Source of the DNA: Spirochaetales bacterium
Lineage (GTDB): Bacteria > Spirochaetota > Leptospiria > Leptospirales > Leptonemataceae
NCBI GenBank assembly: GCA_015075425.1
Contig: JABTUL010000002.1
Span: forward strand, 496,001 to 560,000
Direction of reading: 5' to 3'
DNA length: 64,000 nt
A program made the translations under genes and the position numbers. The notes under the pieces were generated by a model. That model searched no databases. It was not told the DNA's origin and worked only from the letters and a program-made list of their open reading frames with translations. Position 1 is the first letter of the stretch, and each line of letters begins with the position of its first letter. Shown here piece after piece: positions 1 to 8,196 of the stretch.

Positions 1-23
1 ACCCACCACCTGGAACTTCTGGT

Positions 24-563
24 ATGCTTACAAAGAAAAAGGTAGTAACGCTTCTCATCTGCCTGAGTTGCGTGCTTTTTTTTTCCTGTCAGACTTCCGC
101 TCATCTGCGCAGCGAATACGTGGACTATGAGTTTACAAAAGAGGGTTTTCTGGCTCCCGATCTTTTGCAAGTAGTGGGCCGGACACCGTATCGCCAGGCC
201 CGCAGCCTTTTGAATGCTCAGACTCTCTGCATCAATGATGCGCAACGCGCCGCACGGAAGAGAATGCTACGAATTTTTCTGAACACTGCCCTGGGTGTGG
301 AAGAAGGGCCCTCTCTGACCGGAGCAGGAACTCTGGAAACGGATTATCCTGCCGATTTTTCTGCTGGCGAGTACATTGAAGCTGAAGTCGTTTTTGATGA
401 ACTCTTGAACCGCTCATACATTGCTTTACAGGATTTGCGCAGTCCCGAAGAGTGCATGCTGGTATTCAGGCTAAAGGGGCGGGCGCTCGCAGAAGAAATT
501 CGGGGCTACCGGTCCAGCCTGGAGAGCATGAAAAAACCACAGAAAAAGTATGAAAAACCTTAG
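24..563 (+). CDS. Putative lipoprotein, unknown function
   Basis: The 179-residue product starts with three lysines, a hydrophobic run and a Cys at residue 22 in the context LFFSC, which fits a loose spirochaetal lipobox. The mature part has no domain I recognise; it contains several Tyr/Arg-rich stretches and ends in a basic Lys/Pro tail. The gene overlaps the next one by 14 bases, so the two are probably co-transcribed and translated together ahead of gltX. Lipid anchoring is an inference from the signal; the function is unknown. Confidence 0.7.
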   Translation: MLTKKKVVTLLICLSCVLFFSCQTSAHLRSEYVDYEFTKEGFLAPDLLQVVGRTPYRQARSLLNAQTLCINDAQRAARKRMLRIFLNTALGVEEGPSLTGAGTLETDYPADFSAGEYIEAEVVFDELLNRSYIALQDLRSPEECMLVFRLKGRALAEEIRGYRSSLESMKKPQKKYEKP

Positions 564-948
564 AATAGGCGGGTCCTGTGTGCTGGTATTCAGTCTGCAC
601 TTTTGCAGAAGCGGCGGCCTTTTTTATCCGGGACTGCCCGAACATTACCAGAAGAGCGGCCTTATTTCCAGTTCAACCTATCAGGTTACTTTCAGCGTCC
701 TGGCGGATTCAGAGGAAGAGGCACGCTCTCGCGGCGAAACAGAAGGGCGCATCCGGGCATTTGAAATGATGGTGAAGGAACCCTTTATTGGTCGCTTCAA
801 TTACGATCGCAAACGCAATGAGCTACAGCGTCTGGTTTCATCTTACGGCCGGGTTGTTTATGTGGCCAGGGAATCGCCCGGCTCCTTTGGTGTGGTTTAC
901 CAGGTAACGCAGCAGGGCAATCTTAAAAAAACTTTATTGGATTTGTAA
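550..948 (+). CDS. Small secreted or lipid-anchored protein, unknown function
   Basis: A 132-residue protein with a short hydrophobic N-terminus and a Cys at residue 19 (SLHFC) that could be a weak lipobox. The mature part carries an acidic stretch rich in Glu and Arg (around residues 55-75) and ends in a hydrophobic tail. It starts inside the end of the preceding lipoprotein gene, and its stop codon shares a base with the gltX start (TAATG), so the three genes form a translationally coupled unit. No family recognised. Confidence 0.6.
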   Translation: MKNLRIGGSCVLVFSLHFCRSGGLFYPGLPEHYQKSGLISSSTYQVTFSVLADSEEEARSRGETEGRIRAFEMMVKEPFIGRFNYDRKRNELQRLVSSYGRVVYVARESPGSFGVVYQVTQQGNLKKTLLDL

Positions 949-2522
949 TGAAAAAAGTCAGAACTCGCTTTGCTCCGTCACCCAGCGGCTTTTTACACGT
1001 AGGGGGGGCACGCACAGCCCTGTTCAATTTTCTGTATGCACGCGCCACGGGTGGTAGCTTCATCATTCGTGTTGAGGATACGGATCAAGAGCGTTCCAGC
1101 AAAAGTTCAGAGGATACGATTCTGGATTCACTGGCCTGGCTTGGCATCCACGCAGATGAAGGTGTTCGCGAAGGCGGCCCCTTTGTCCCTTACAGACAGA
1201 GTGAACGACTCGATCGCTACCGGAAGTACACCAACCAGCTGCTGGAGAAAGGGGCAGCATTTGCTTGCTTTTGCAGCGGGGAAGAAATCGAGTCCAAACA
1301 AAAGCAGGCCCGCGCCATGGGGCTGCCCTACGTGTATGACGGCAAGTGTCGCGGGCTTTCGTCCGCAGACGTGCAGAGTCGTATTAAGGCCGGTGAACCT
1401 TTTGCCGTTCGCTTCAGAGTAGATCAGGGAGATATTCTTGTCGAAGACCTGGTGCAGGGCCGGGTGAAGTTTGATGCCCGCCTCATTGGAGACTTTATCA
1501 TTGTCAAATCCGACGGTTTTCCATCCTACAACTATGCAGTTGTGGTGGATGATCATGAAATGGAAATTTCTCATGTAATTCGCGGAGTGGGCCACCTCTC
1601 CAACACACCCCGGCAGATTCTCATCCACCAGGCTCTGGGCTTTCCGTTGCCGGTGTACGCGCATATTTCAGAGATCGTGGGCACGGATCGCAAAAAATTA
1701 AGCAAGCGTCGTGGCGCTACATCGGTCCTGTTCTTCCGCGAGCTGGGATATTTGCCTCAGGCATTTGTGAACTACATGGCCCTTCTGGGCTGGTATCCCG
1801 ATGATGCCGTGGAATTCATGCCCTCAGGTGAGCTGGGAGCAAAGTTTGATGTGCATCGCTGTAGCAAGAGTCCGGCCATGTTTGATTTTTTCCTGGTGGA
1901 AAAAAATAGCACGCCTGACGATGAAGGCGGTATAGCTGATGGAGACGAGGGAGTCGAAACAGCCGGTACCCTGACCGCAGAAGAATTGCGGCGACAGATC
2001 AATCAGAAGTCGAAGCTGAATTGGTTGAACAATAAATACATTCGCTATCTTCCAGCGGAGGAAACGTGGCCCCAGGCTCGCTCTTTCATTGAAGCAAATC
2101 CACAGGGAGCGGCTCTAATGCAAAAGCAGGCCGCCAAAATTGAAGAGGCTTACGGGGCTATTCGTGTTTACTTGAATCGGCTGGAGGAAGTGAGCGACTA
2201 CATTCTGGAAATATTTCAGGAAAAATTGCATGTTGAGGAAGATGGTCGTGCCTTCATGCAGGACGGTCGCTACCGCAAGTTAACACAGGTCTTTCTGGAT
2301 AAGCTGGGTATAGAGAAACCTGAAGATCCGGAGGCCTTCAGCGCTCTCTTTCAATCGCTGGGAAAGGAATTGAACGTAAAAGGTAAGGATCTGTATATGC
2401 CCATTCGGGTGGTGACGACGGGAAAAATGCATGGCCTTGAATTGCCGGCACTCTTTTCTCTTTTGGGTCCGGTAGCTCTGGCCAGGCGTGTTCAGGAATT
2501 GCAGGCTCTGATCTATTCATAG
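948..2522 (+). CDS. gltX: Glutamyl-tRNA synthetase
   Basis: Charges tRNA-Glu (possibly also tRNA-Gln) with glutamate in the cytoplasm. The class I synthetase signatures are clear: the HIGH-type motif at residues 10-20 (PSPSGFLHVGG) and the KMSKS-type motif KLSKR at about residues 250-254. At 524 residues it is slightly long for the family. The extra length includes an acidic, Gly/Asp/Glu-rich insertion around residues 320-340, at the junction with the anticodon-binding half. The start is fixed by the TAATG overlap with the upstream gene. metZ follows after only two bases. Confidence 0.97.
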   Translation: MKKVRTRFAPSPSGFLHVGGARTALFNFLYARATGGSFIIRVEDTDQERSSKSSEDTILDSLAWLGIHADEGVREGGPFVPYRQSERLDRYRKYTNQLLEKGAAFACFCSGEEIESKQKQARAMGLPYVYDGKCRGLSSADVQSRIKAGEPFAVRFRVDQGDILVEDLVQGRVKFDARLIGDFIIVKSDGFPSYNYAVVVDDHEMEISHVIRGVGHLSNTPRQILIHQALGFPLPVYAHISEIVGTDRKKLSKRRGATSVLFFRELGYLPQAFVNYMALLGWYPDDAVEFMPSGELGAKFDVHRCSKSPAMFDFFLVEKNSTPDDEGGIADGDEGVETAGTLTAEELRRQINQKSKLNWLNNKYIRYLPAEETWPQARSFIEANPQGAALMQKQAAKIEEAYGAIRVYLNRLEEVSDYILEIFQEKLHVEEDGRAFMQDGRYRKLTQVFLDKLGIEKPEDPEAFSALFQSLGKELNVKGKDLYMPIRVVTTGKMHGLELPALFSLLGPVALARRVQELQALIYS

Positions 2523-2524
2523 AT

Positions 2525-3733
2525 ATGGAATCTTTTGAAAAATACAAGAAGGATATCAAAAATAAAGGGTTTGCTACCCGTGCAATCCGCTGGCAATTGC
2601 CGCGCACGGAACATCAGGAGCATTCCGTTCCTCTGTACCTGACATCCAGTTTTGTTTTCGAAGATGCAGAAGAAGCCCGCTCTCTATTTGCTGATGAAAA
2701 GCAGGGTAGTATCTATTCACGTTTCTCCAATCCTTCCGTGGATGAATTTATTCAGAAAATGTGCCTTCTGGAAGAAGCGGACGATGGTGTGGCTTTTGCT
2801 TCTGGAATGGCCGCAGTATTTGGCTCGCTCATTCCATTTCTTTCAGCCGGAGACCATGTGCTGGCCTGCCGGGCCATCTTTGGTTCCACCCATCAGATTC
2901 TGAACCGGATCCTGCCGCGCTGGCAGATCAGCCACACCTATCTGGATGCCCGGGCCCGTCCGGAGGAATGGGAGGCAGCCCGGCGGCCACAAACGCGTCT
3001 GATCATTGTTGAAACGCCATCCAATCCCGGCCTTGATGTTCTGGATCTGGAATGGCTGGGCCGATTCGCCCGGGAACACGGCATTCTGCTTCTGGTCGAT
3101 AATTGCTTTGCCACCCCCTATTTGCAACAGCCTGTGCGTTCTGGTGCCCATCTGGTTTTGCATTCGGCCACAAAATTCATTGATGGTCAGGGGCGGGCCG
3201 TTGGTGGCATCGTTGTGGGCGATCGCGACCTCATCAAGGAAGTGCGGTTCTTTGCCCGACACAGTGGACCATCGCTATCACCTTTCCATGCCTGGCTATT
3301 CAGCAAAAGTCTGGAAACGCTGGCTTTGCGGATGGAAAGGCATTCGACCAGCGCGCTTGAGCTGGCCCGATTTTTAGAGACGCAGCCGGCCGTTGAAAGA
3401 GTCATCTATCCCTTTCTTGATTCTCATCCGGATTTTGCGCTGGCAAAGAAGCAAATGAAGATGGGCGGGGGCGTCCTTTCCTTTATACTCAGGGGCGGCC
3501 TGGAAAGCGGAAAGAGGTTTCTTGGCGCTCAGGAGATGCTTTCGCATACAGCCAACCTGGGCGATACCCGGACCATTGTAACCCATCCAGCTTCCACCAC
3601 CCATTCCAGACTTACGGAAGAAGAACGATTGGCTGTGGGCATACTGCCAGGGTTGATTCGTGTTTCCGTGGGGCTTGAAGATTTGCCCGATTTAATCGAG
3701 GATCTGACCCGCTGCATTGCTGCTGCTGGCTGA
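2525..3733 (+). CDS. metZ: O-succinylhomoserine sulfhydrylase (Cys/Met PLP enzyme)
   Basis: A 402-residue fold-type I PLP enzyme of the Cys/Met metabolism family. The Schiff-base lysine is K217 in HSATKFIDGQGR; the DGQGR continuation is typical of MetZ rather than cystathionine gamma-synthase or methionine gamma-lyase. Expected reaction: O-succinylhomoserine plus sulfide to homocysteine, the direct sulfhydrylation route to methionine. It follows gltX by two bases. Its last 42 bases overlap the end of the convergent flippase-like gene. An O-acetylhomoserine substrate cannot be excluded from sequence alone. Confidence 0.88.
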   Translation: MESFEKYKKDIKNKGFATRAIRWQLPRTEHQEHSVPLYLTSSFVFEDAEEARSLFADEKQGSIYSRFSNPSVDEFIQKMCLLEEADDGVAFASGMAAVFGSLIPFLSAGDHVLACRAIFGSTHQILNRILPRWQISHTYLDARARPEEWEAARRPQTRLIIVETPSNPGLDVLDLEWLGRFAREHGILLLVDNCFATPYLQQPVRSGAHLVLHSATKFIDGQGRAVGGIVVGDRDLIKEVRFFARHSGPSLSPFHAWLFSKSLETLALRMERHSTSALELARFLETQPAVERVIYPFLDSHPDFALAKKQMKMGGGVLSFILRGGLESGKRFLGAQEMLSHTANLGDTRTIVTHPASTTHSRLTEEERLAVGILPGLIRVSVGLEDLPDLIEDLTRCIAAAG

Positions 3734-4753
3734 CCCGGGATTCCCGGGGCCGCTGGAGAACAGATAGGCGGGCAGGCCAAGCAGCGCAGTTACGACCATG
3801 AAAAGATGGAGGGCCAGAACAATTTCACTGCCGCCTCCAGGACCGATTTCCCGGTAAAGGATTTCTCCGGAGAGTTCACCAATGCCGAGTCCCGCCGGTG
3901 TCAGCGGTGCCATGTGTACGAGCGTGATGCCTGGAATGGTCAAAGCATGTTTGAGGAAACCTTCTTCGTAGGAAAAGAATCCGGCGGCGAAAACAAGAGC
4001 ATAAGTATAAAAAATGTAAGAAATCAGACCCAGAAGAATCATGGTCAAAAATCCGCTCCAGGTTATCCGATCAATGAGTTCGAGAGGCATGTGATTCTCG
4101 AGGCGTCGGAGCAAGGGTCGCAGAAATCCGATCGACTGCAGACGCGAGCCGGCTAAAAGCAACAGGCTTGCTCCCAGAAATAGAAAGCAGTATATAAGAA
4201 ATAGTATTTTCATCAGGCGGGAATCCTTGATCCAGTTCTGCCCGGCCAGCATGATGAGAATAGCAAAAATGGTCATGGAATAGAAACCAAAAAAACGATC
4301 CAGGACAATGCTTCCGATGATTTCCTTCCAGTGGATGTTCTGGCTATTTTTACGAATGTAATATCCCTTGACTACGTCTGCGGAAAGTCCTCCCGGAAGA
4401 AGCAAACCCAGAAACTGACCGATCAAATGGGCTCGCAACAGGCCGAGCAGTGGCAGTCCCAGGAGAATCTGTAAACGTGCCACGTTGATGTTGTAGCAGA
4501 TGAAGGTAAAGGCAGTTCCGCCGGCGAAATGCCAGGGTTTTTCCTGAAAGCCTTTCTCTATGCGCGCCGGATCAATCCAGTCCAGGGCCAGGAGAAAGTA
4601 GAGCAGGGCAGCACTGATCAAGCTGCGCAGCAGAAAATAGCCACCACGTTTGAGCGTTTGCTTTTTACGCGCTCGAGAATCCAGCTGTGGGGGTTCCGCC
4701 ATCCATGCAAGTTTTTCACTGGACGAAAACGGTCCATCCATTTGTGTGGACAT
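3692..4753 (-). CDS. Flippase-like LPG-synthase TM-domain membrane protein
   Basis: A polytopic inner-membrane protein of about 353 residues with roughly seven to eight helices, resembling the lysylphosphatidylglycerol-synthase transmembrane family (UPF0104/AglD-like). The segments around LIGQFLGLLLPGGLSADVVKG and the later LTPAGLGIGELSG are typical. The family includes lipid flippases or glycolipid-related proteins, but the substrate here is unknown. The start is uncertain: ATG at 4753 has GGAG only two bases upstream; 4741 and 4705 are alternatives. Any of these lies within or next to the region antisense to the cobalamin riboswitch. The 3' end overlaps metZ convergently. Confidence 0.75.
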   Translation of the reverse strand: MSTQMDGPFSSSEKLAWMAEPPQLDSRARKKQTLKRGGYFLLRSLISAALLYFLLALDWIDPARIEKGFQEKPWHFAGGTAFTFICYNINVARLQILLGLPLLGLLRAHLIGQFLGLLLPGGLSADVVKGYYIRKNSQNIHWKEIIGSIVLDRFFGFYSMTIFAILIMLAGQNWIKDSRLMKILFLIYCFLFLGASLLLLAGSRLQSIGFLRPLLRRLENHMPLELIDRITWSGFLTMILLGLISYIFYTYALVFAAGFFSYEEGFLKHALTIPGITLVHMAPLTPAGLGIGELSGEILYREIGPGGGSEIVLALHLFMVVTALLGLPAYLFSSGPGNPGSASSSNAAGQILD

Positions 4754-4838
4754 CTCTCCAGGGAGGAAGTCGGGTGCAAATCCCGCGCTGACGCGCAACT
4801 GTGAAATCGGCTGAAAGCTGATAAGCCAGATCTTCCCC
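4728..4838 (+). ncRNA. Cobalamin riboswitch aptamer
   Basis: The conserved cobalamin-riboswitch blocks appear in order: an AGGGAGGAAGTC-GGGTGCAAATCCC segment (about 4768-4793), the GCGCAACTGTGAAATCGG segment (about 4793-4810), and a B12-box-like AGCTGATAAGCCAGATC (about 4816-4832). A short stem GTCCA/TGGAC (4732-4736 with 4747-4751) precedes them. The element points toward the two lipoprotein genes that begin at 4977. The exact P1 limits are approximate because I judged pairing by eye. Confidence 0.88.
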
Positions 4839-4976
4839 GGTATGAGGCGCCGCGTATGCGTTCTCATACATAGCAATCGTTTCGGCAGGCCCGGAACGGC
4901 AGCAGGGGTCCCGGAGAATGGGACCCGCTATCCACTCTCGGTTTGCCGGTCCCGCACATTAAAACTGGAGGACCAG
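4839..4976 (+). promoter_or_regulatory. Riboswitch expression platform with alternating complementary segments
   Basis: Between the aptamer and the first ATG lie a hairpin GTATGAG/CTCATAC (4840-4846 with 4863-4869) and four mutually complementary GC segments: GGGTCCC at 4906-4912, GGGACCC at 4920-4926, GGTCCC at 4948-4953 and GGACC at 4970-4974. The last overlaps the Shine-Dalgarno GGAGG. The segments can pair 1-2 and 3-4 (ribosome site hidden) or 2-3 (ribosome site free). No U-tract follows, so translational control is more likely than termination. The pairing is seen; the regulatory logic is inference. Confidence 0.6.
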
Positions 4977-5558
4977 ATGAAACTCAAAATGAGAATTTTC
5001 CTGATGACGCTTGCATTGACCCGCTGCCTTGAGGTAGCTATACCCGCTACCGGGGAAAGCAAAGAAGAATTCGATCGCACAACTCACACATTGCTTCTTG
5101 GAGTTGAGGGTCTCAAACGGCAAAAAGACAACGATGTAGCGGCTGTATACGGCAGTCTCTTTGAATTACGCGGGGCCTGGAATAGCTATACCGGTAACGG
5201 TACGACACAGGATACGGTTGTGCGCTATCCCTCAGGCCTTGATGAAACCGTTCATACAGACTCTTCCGCTTTTGGAGGCTATGCCAGTTGTGAAGTTCTT
5301 AAATACTTTAACAATGCGGGCCTGCTCATCACACAGAATCCAGAGAATTACGGCGCCTGCTTTTCCGGTGACACCAACAAAGGGAAATACAATAAATCCG
5401 TTTATTTTCGTGATGGTGGACGGGTATGGATTTGCAGTGTAGCCTTTGGCAAGGCGACCTTTGAAGACGCTTTGAACTCTGCGGACAATGCTAATAGATC
5501 GTCTCCGGGCACTGCTGGTTGCGGGTCCAGTGCCTGGAGCCGGATCGAAAAGCGATGA
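4977..5558 (+). CDS. B12-riboswitch-controlled putative lipoprotein, first gene
   Basis: A 193-residue protein beginning at an ATG with GGAGGA seven bases upstream, directly after a cobalamin riboswitch. Residues 1-17 form a signal with a possible lipobox ending in Cys17 (LALTRC). The body is rich in Gly, Ser, Thr, Asn and Tyr and has three further Cys, like small surface proteins of Leptospirales; no domain was recognised. The stop overlaps the next start (ATGA), so the pair is coupled. A role in capturing or sensing cobalamin is inferred from the riboswitch only. An in-frame start at 4842 lies inside the riboswitch and is unlikely. Confidence 0.7.
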   Translation: MKLKMRIFLMTLALTRCLEVAIPATGESKEEFDRTTHTLLLGVEGLKRQKDNDVAAVYGSLFELRGAWNSYTGNGTTQDTVVRYPSGLDETVHTDSSAFGGYASCEVLKYFNNAGLLITQNPENYGACFSGDTNKGKYNKSVYFRDGGRVWICSVAFGKATFEDALNSADNANRSSPGTAGCGSSAWSRIEKR

Positions 5559-6442
5559 GTCCAGGCCGCAGCCTGGTGGGGCTTTTTGCCCTGCTTCTCA
5601 CTGTGCGGTGCGCTTTACTGGATCTGCCTTTTCTGCCGGCGGAAAAAACCGGACCCGGGGCAGAACTGGCGCTCCTCCTTCTGGTTGGAAGCGGGGCCCT
5701 GGGTGGAAGCGGAAGTGCGACGGCAAGCTGCTCCGGTGGCCTGCCGCAGGCACCGGCCTATCTTGCGGATACAGTGACTTCCGCTCCCGGTTCCTTGTCC
5801 GGCGGCAGTTTCGACGATCCTTCCCGGGCGACCAACGGTATCTGTGGAGCTGGAAATGACTCCGGTTCTTTAGATGTGTACTCCCTGGAGCAGACGGGAG
5901 CACGTTCGGTTTTGACTCTGGAGTGGGCAGGCAAGAAGGTTAGCAATGGAGTGGGTGTGGATTTTGTTGTTTTTGAAAATGCGTTTCGTATTAGCGGCAG
6001 CTCAACGGCGCTCTTCATGGATCCACTTATCGTTGAAGTAAGTCGAGACAACAGCAAATACTGTGGCTTTGCGCCGGATTACACGGCCAGCCCGGAAAGC
6101 AGCTACAGTAACAATCCGGCGCACTGGCAGCGGTTTGCCGGCCGCACTCCCGTTCTGTACAACGTGCTCACCAATCCTCTTTCCGCCGATGCGATCTTTG
6201 ATTCCACTCAGGCTGGCGGTGACGGATTTGACCTTTCTGACCTGAGTGATTCAAATGCTTTCAGCACGGGTTGCGATACGGCGGAGAGGAATGCGATCCA
6301 GAGTAGTGGATTTATTTACCTGCGACTCACCGCGGCAACGGCAAGACAGAATCCAGACACGGCCGCAGCTTTTCTTGCCGAATCTGTAGCCACCGGTCCT
6401 GATATTGATGGCGTTGTTGCCCGTCACCTGCTGCAGCGTTAG
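5555..6442 (+). CDS. Putative surface lipoprotein with FENAF motif, B12-regulated
   Basis: A 295-residue product starting at the ATG of an ATGA overlap. Residues 1-19 are a signal with possible lipobox LTVRC. The central stretch GVGVDFVVFENAF (about residues 130-142), with later ranges rich in Asp/Ser/Asn, resembles the 'DFVVFENxF' proteins I associate with cobalamin-regulated surface-protein loci in other phyla; that association is from memory and not checked. It probably sits on the cell surface or outer-membrane inner face and acts with the preceding lipoprotein. No TonB-dependent receptor is visible next to it. Confidence 0.65.
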   Translation: MSPGRSLVGLFALLLTVRCALLDLPFLPAEKTGPGAELALLLLVGSGALGGSGSATASCSGGLPQAPAYLADTVTSAPGSLSGGSFDDPSRATNGICGAGNDSGSLDVYSLEQTGARSVLTLEWAGKKVSNGVGVDFVVFENAFRISGSSTALFMDPLIVEVSRDNSKYCGFAPDYTASPESSYSNNPAHWQRFAGRTPVLYNVLTNPLSADAIFDSTQAGGDGFDLSDLSDSNAFSTGCDTAERNAIQSSGFIYLRLTAATARQNPDTAAAFLAESVATGPDIDGVVARHLLQR

Positions 6443-6486
6443 CAAGAACGCTTGACATTCTCTGGCTTCAGCAGAGCCTCCTGAAT

Positions 6487-7350
6487 ATGGACCTGCTGGC
6501 TCAGGAAATCTATCCCTCCATTCTGGCCAGCATGAAGTCCCGTCTTCCGGGAATTCTAACCACAACGGTGACTCTGGTCGTCCTTTTTTTTCTGCGCAGC
6601 CTGATTCTGCGCTTCATCTACCGTCGCGTCCCCAATCAGGCGTTGCGTCTCACCTGGAAGCGTAACACCATGTATGCGACAATGATAACGGCTGCCATGC
6701 TGATCCTTCCAGCCTGGCTCACTAGCCTCAAGGAGCTGGCTGCCTTTCTTGCTCTTTTTGGCGCGGGAATACTTATTGTCATGAAAGAAGTGATTCTGAA
6801 TATTTCTGGATGGTTTTATATTATTTTTCGTAAACCATTTGAAATCGGTAATCGAATCAGCGTGAAAGGTGTTACCGGGGATGTTCTGGATATTCGTCTG
6901 GCCAGCTTCTCCATTCTGGAAATCAACGGAAATGTCCGCGGCGGTCAGAGCACAGGACGCATTGTCAGCGTCCCCAATTCGCTGCTTTTTGTGGAACCGG
7001 TTGCCAATGCCAGTAAGGAGTTTTTGTTCAGCTGGGATGAGCTGACTCTTACTCTGGCTCGATTTGCCGATCTTGAGAAAGCAGAAGCCATTTTAAGTAA
7101 TATTTCTGCCAGTTTTATCGAATCTATAACGGAGCAGGACAGTCGTATCCGTCAGGCGCAGGATGAATACGCGATCCGTTTTCGCAGTTTGACTCCGGGT
7201 GTCTTTGTCGAAGTGATCCAGGGGCAGGTCCAGCTGACCTTGCGTTACCTGGCTGAGCCCCGCCAGATCAGGCAGAACCGGCATCTGTTATGGAAGCATA
7301 TCATCATGGAGTTCAATCGCGAGGGAATTCGGTTTGGCCGCCATGCTTGA
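6487..7350 (+). CDS. MscS-family mechanosensitive channel
   Basis: A 287-residue protein with about three N-terminal helices, the Gly/Ala-rich pore-lining helix (AFLALFGAGILIVMKEVI, about residues 90-107), and the MscS beta-domain opening RKPFEIGNRISVKGVTGDV. The VPNSLLF motif marks the end of the beta domain. It is expected to form a homoheptameric channel in the inner membrane that releases solutes on osmotic down-shock. Length matches the minimal MscS type. It stands alone between the B12-regulated pair and a convergent SDR gene, whose stop is three bases away. Confidence 0.9.
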   Translation: MDLLAQEIYPSILASMKSRLPGILTTTVTLVVLFFLRSLILRFIYRRVPNQALRLTWKRNTMYATMITAAMLILPAWLTSLKELAAFLALFGAGILIVMKEVILNISGWFYIIFRKPFEIGNRISVKGVTGDVLDIRLASFSILEINGNVRGGQSTGRIVSVPNSLLFVEPVANASKEFLFSWDELTLTLARFADLEKAEAILSNISASFIESITEQDSRIRQAQDEYAIRFRSLTPGVFVEVIQGQVQLTLRYLAEPRQIRQNRHLLWKHIIMEFNREGIRFGRHA

Positions 7351-7353
7351 TGA

Positions 7354-8196
7354 TTAGCCGCCGGGCTTTCCTGTGTAGCTACGGATGAGTAAGTCGAGAA
7401 ACCTGTCGGGCAAAATCTGGCGGAGTAGATAGTAAAAGTGAGCATCATACCCGACACGATAGCGGGTGGCCGGCTTGCTGCGCAAAATCACTTTTGCGAT
7501 TCGGCGGGCGCAGGCTTCCGGGCTGGTGGCCACGCGATCATAATTACGGCCAACGAGCTTGTGTAGAAATGCGTAAGCCGGTTCGATCGCTCTGGCGATA
7601 ACCATATTTTTTTTGAACTGTGTGCGGATCAGTCCTGGCTCAATCAGGGTTACACTGACGCCAAAAGGTGCGACTTCGTAGCGCAGGGCTTCACTCCAGG
7701 CTTCCATTGCCCACTTGCTGGCCGTATAGGCCGATCCCGTGGGTATGGCCAGCTGACCCAGAATAGAACTGACATTGATCAGTTTGCCGTGTCCTTCCTT
7801 GCGCATTCCGGGAAGAACCGCCCGCGCCACTCGCAGCGCACCAAAGAAATTGGTTTCAAACTGCGAACGAAATTCCTGGTCTGTGAGTTCCTCAAAAGGG
7901 CCATACACGCCCAGGCCGGCATTGTTGATGACAATGTCAGGTACGCCATATTCTTTCACCAACCGGGCAATAGTCTTCTCACAACTATCTGTAGTTACAT
8001 CCAGTTTGCAGAGGCGTAAATTGTCCTTGAAAAGTGGATAGGACGGATGGGCTTCAAAAGAAGCCTGGGCCCGGTCCGGTTTGCGCATAGAAGCCAGCAC
8101 CAGGTGGTTGCGTTTGAGAAGCTCAAAAACCAGAGCAAAACCGATTCCGGAGCTGGCACCGGTGATGAGGGTGACCTGTTTGTAACCGATAGCCAT
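7354..8196 (-). CDS. Short-chain dehydrogenase/reductase
   Basis: A 280-residue classical SDR. The nucleotide-binding glycine motif TGASSGIG is near residue 14, NNAG near residue 90, and the catalytic Ser-Tyr-Lys set is visible (SSILG, then YTASK). The C-terminal helices are typical of lipid- or retinol-type SDRs with a short membrane-associating tail. The start codon shares one base with the stop of the upstream tocopherol-cyclase-like gene (TAATG), so the two are translationally coupled and may act on the same lipophilic substrate. Substrate unknown. Confidence 0.88.
   Translation of the reverse strand: MAIGYKQVTLITGASSGIGFALVFELLKRNHLVLASMRKPDRAQASFEAHPSYPLFKDNLRLCKLDVTTDSCEKTIARLVKEYGVPDIVINNAGLGVYGPFEELTDQEFRSQFETNFFGALRVARAVLPGMRKEGHGKLINVSSILGQLAIPTGSAYTASKWAMEAWSEALRYEVAPFGVSVTLIEPGLIRTQFKKNMVIARAIEPAYAFLHKLVGRNYDRVATSPEACARRIAKVILRSKPATRYRVGYDAHFYYLLRQILPDRFLDLLIRSYTGKPGG

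Noticed and set aside
1128-1664. 178-codon minus-strand frame inside gltX
   Set aside because: Antisense to a certain synthetase gene.
4842-4976. In-frame upstream extension of the lipoprotein at 4977
   Set aside because: It lies within the riboswitch and codes for no signal peptide; the ATG at 4977 has a good ribosome site.
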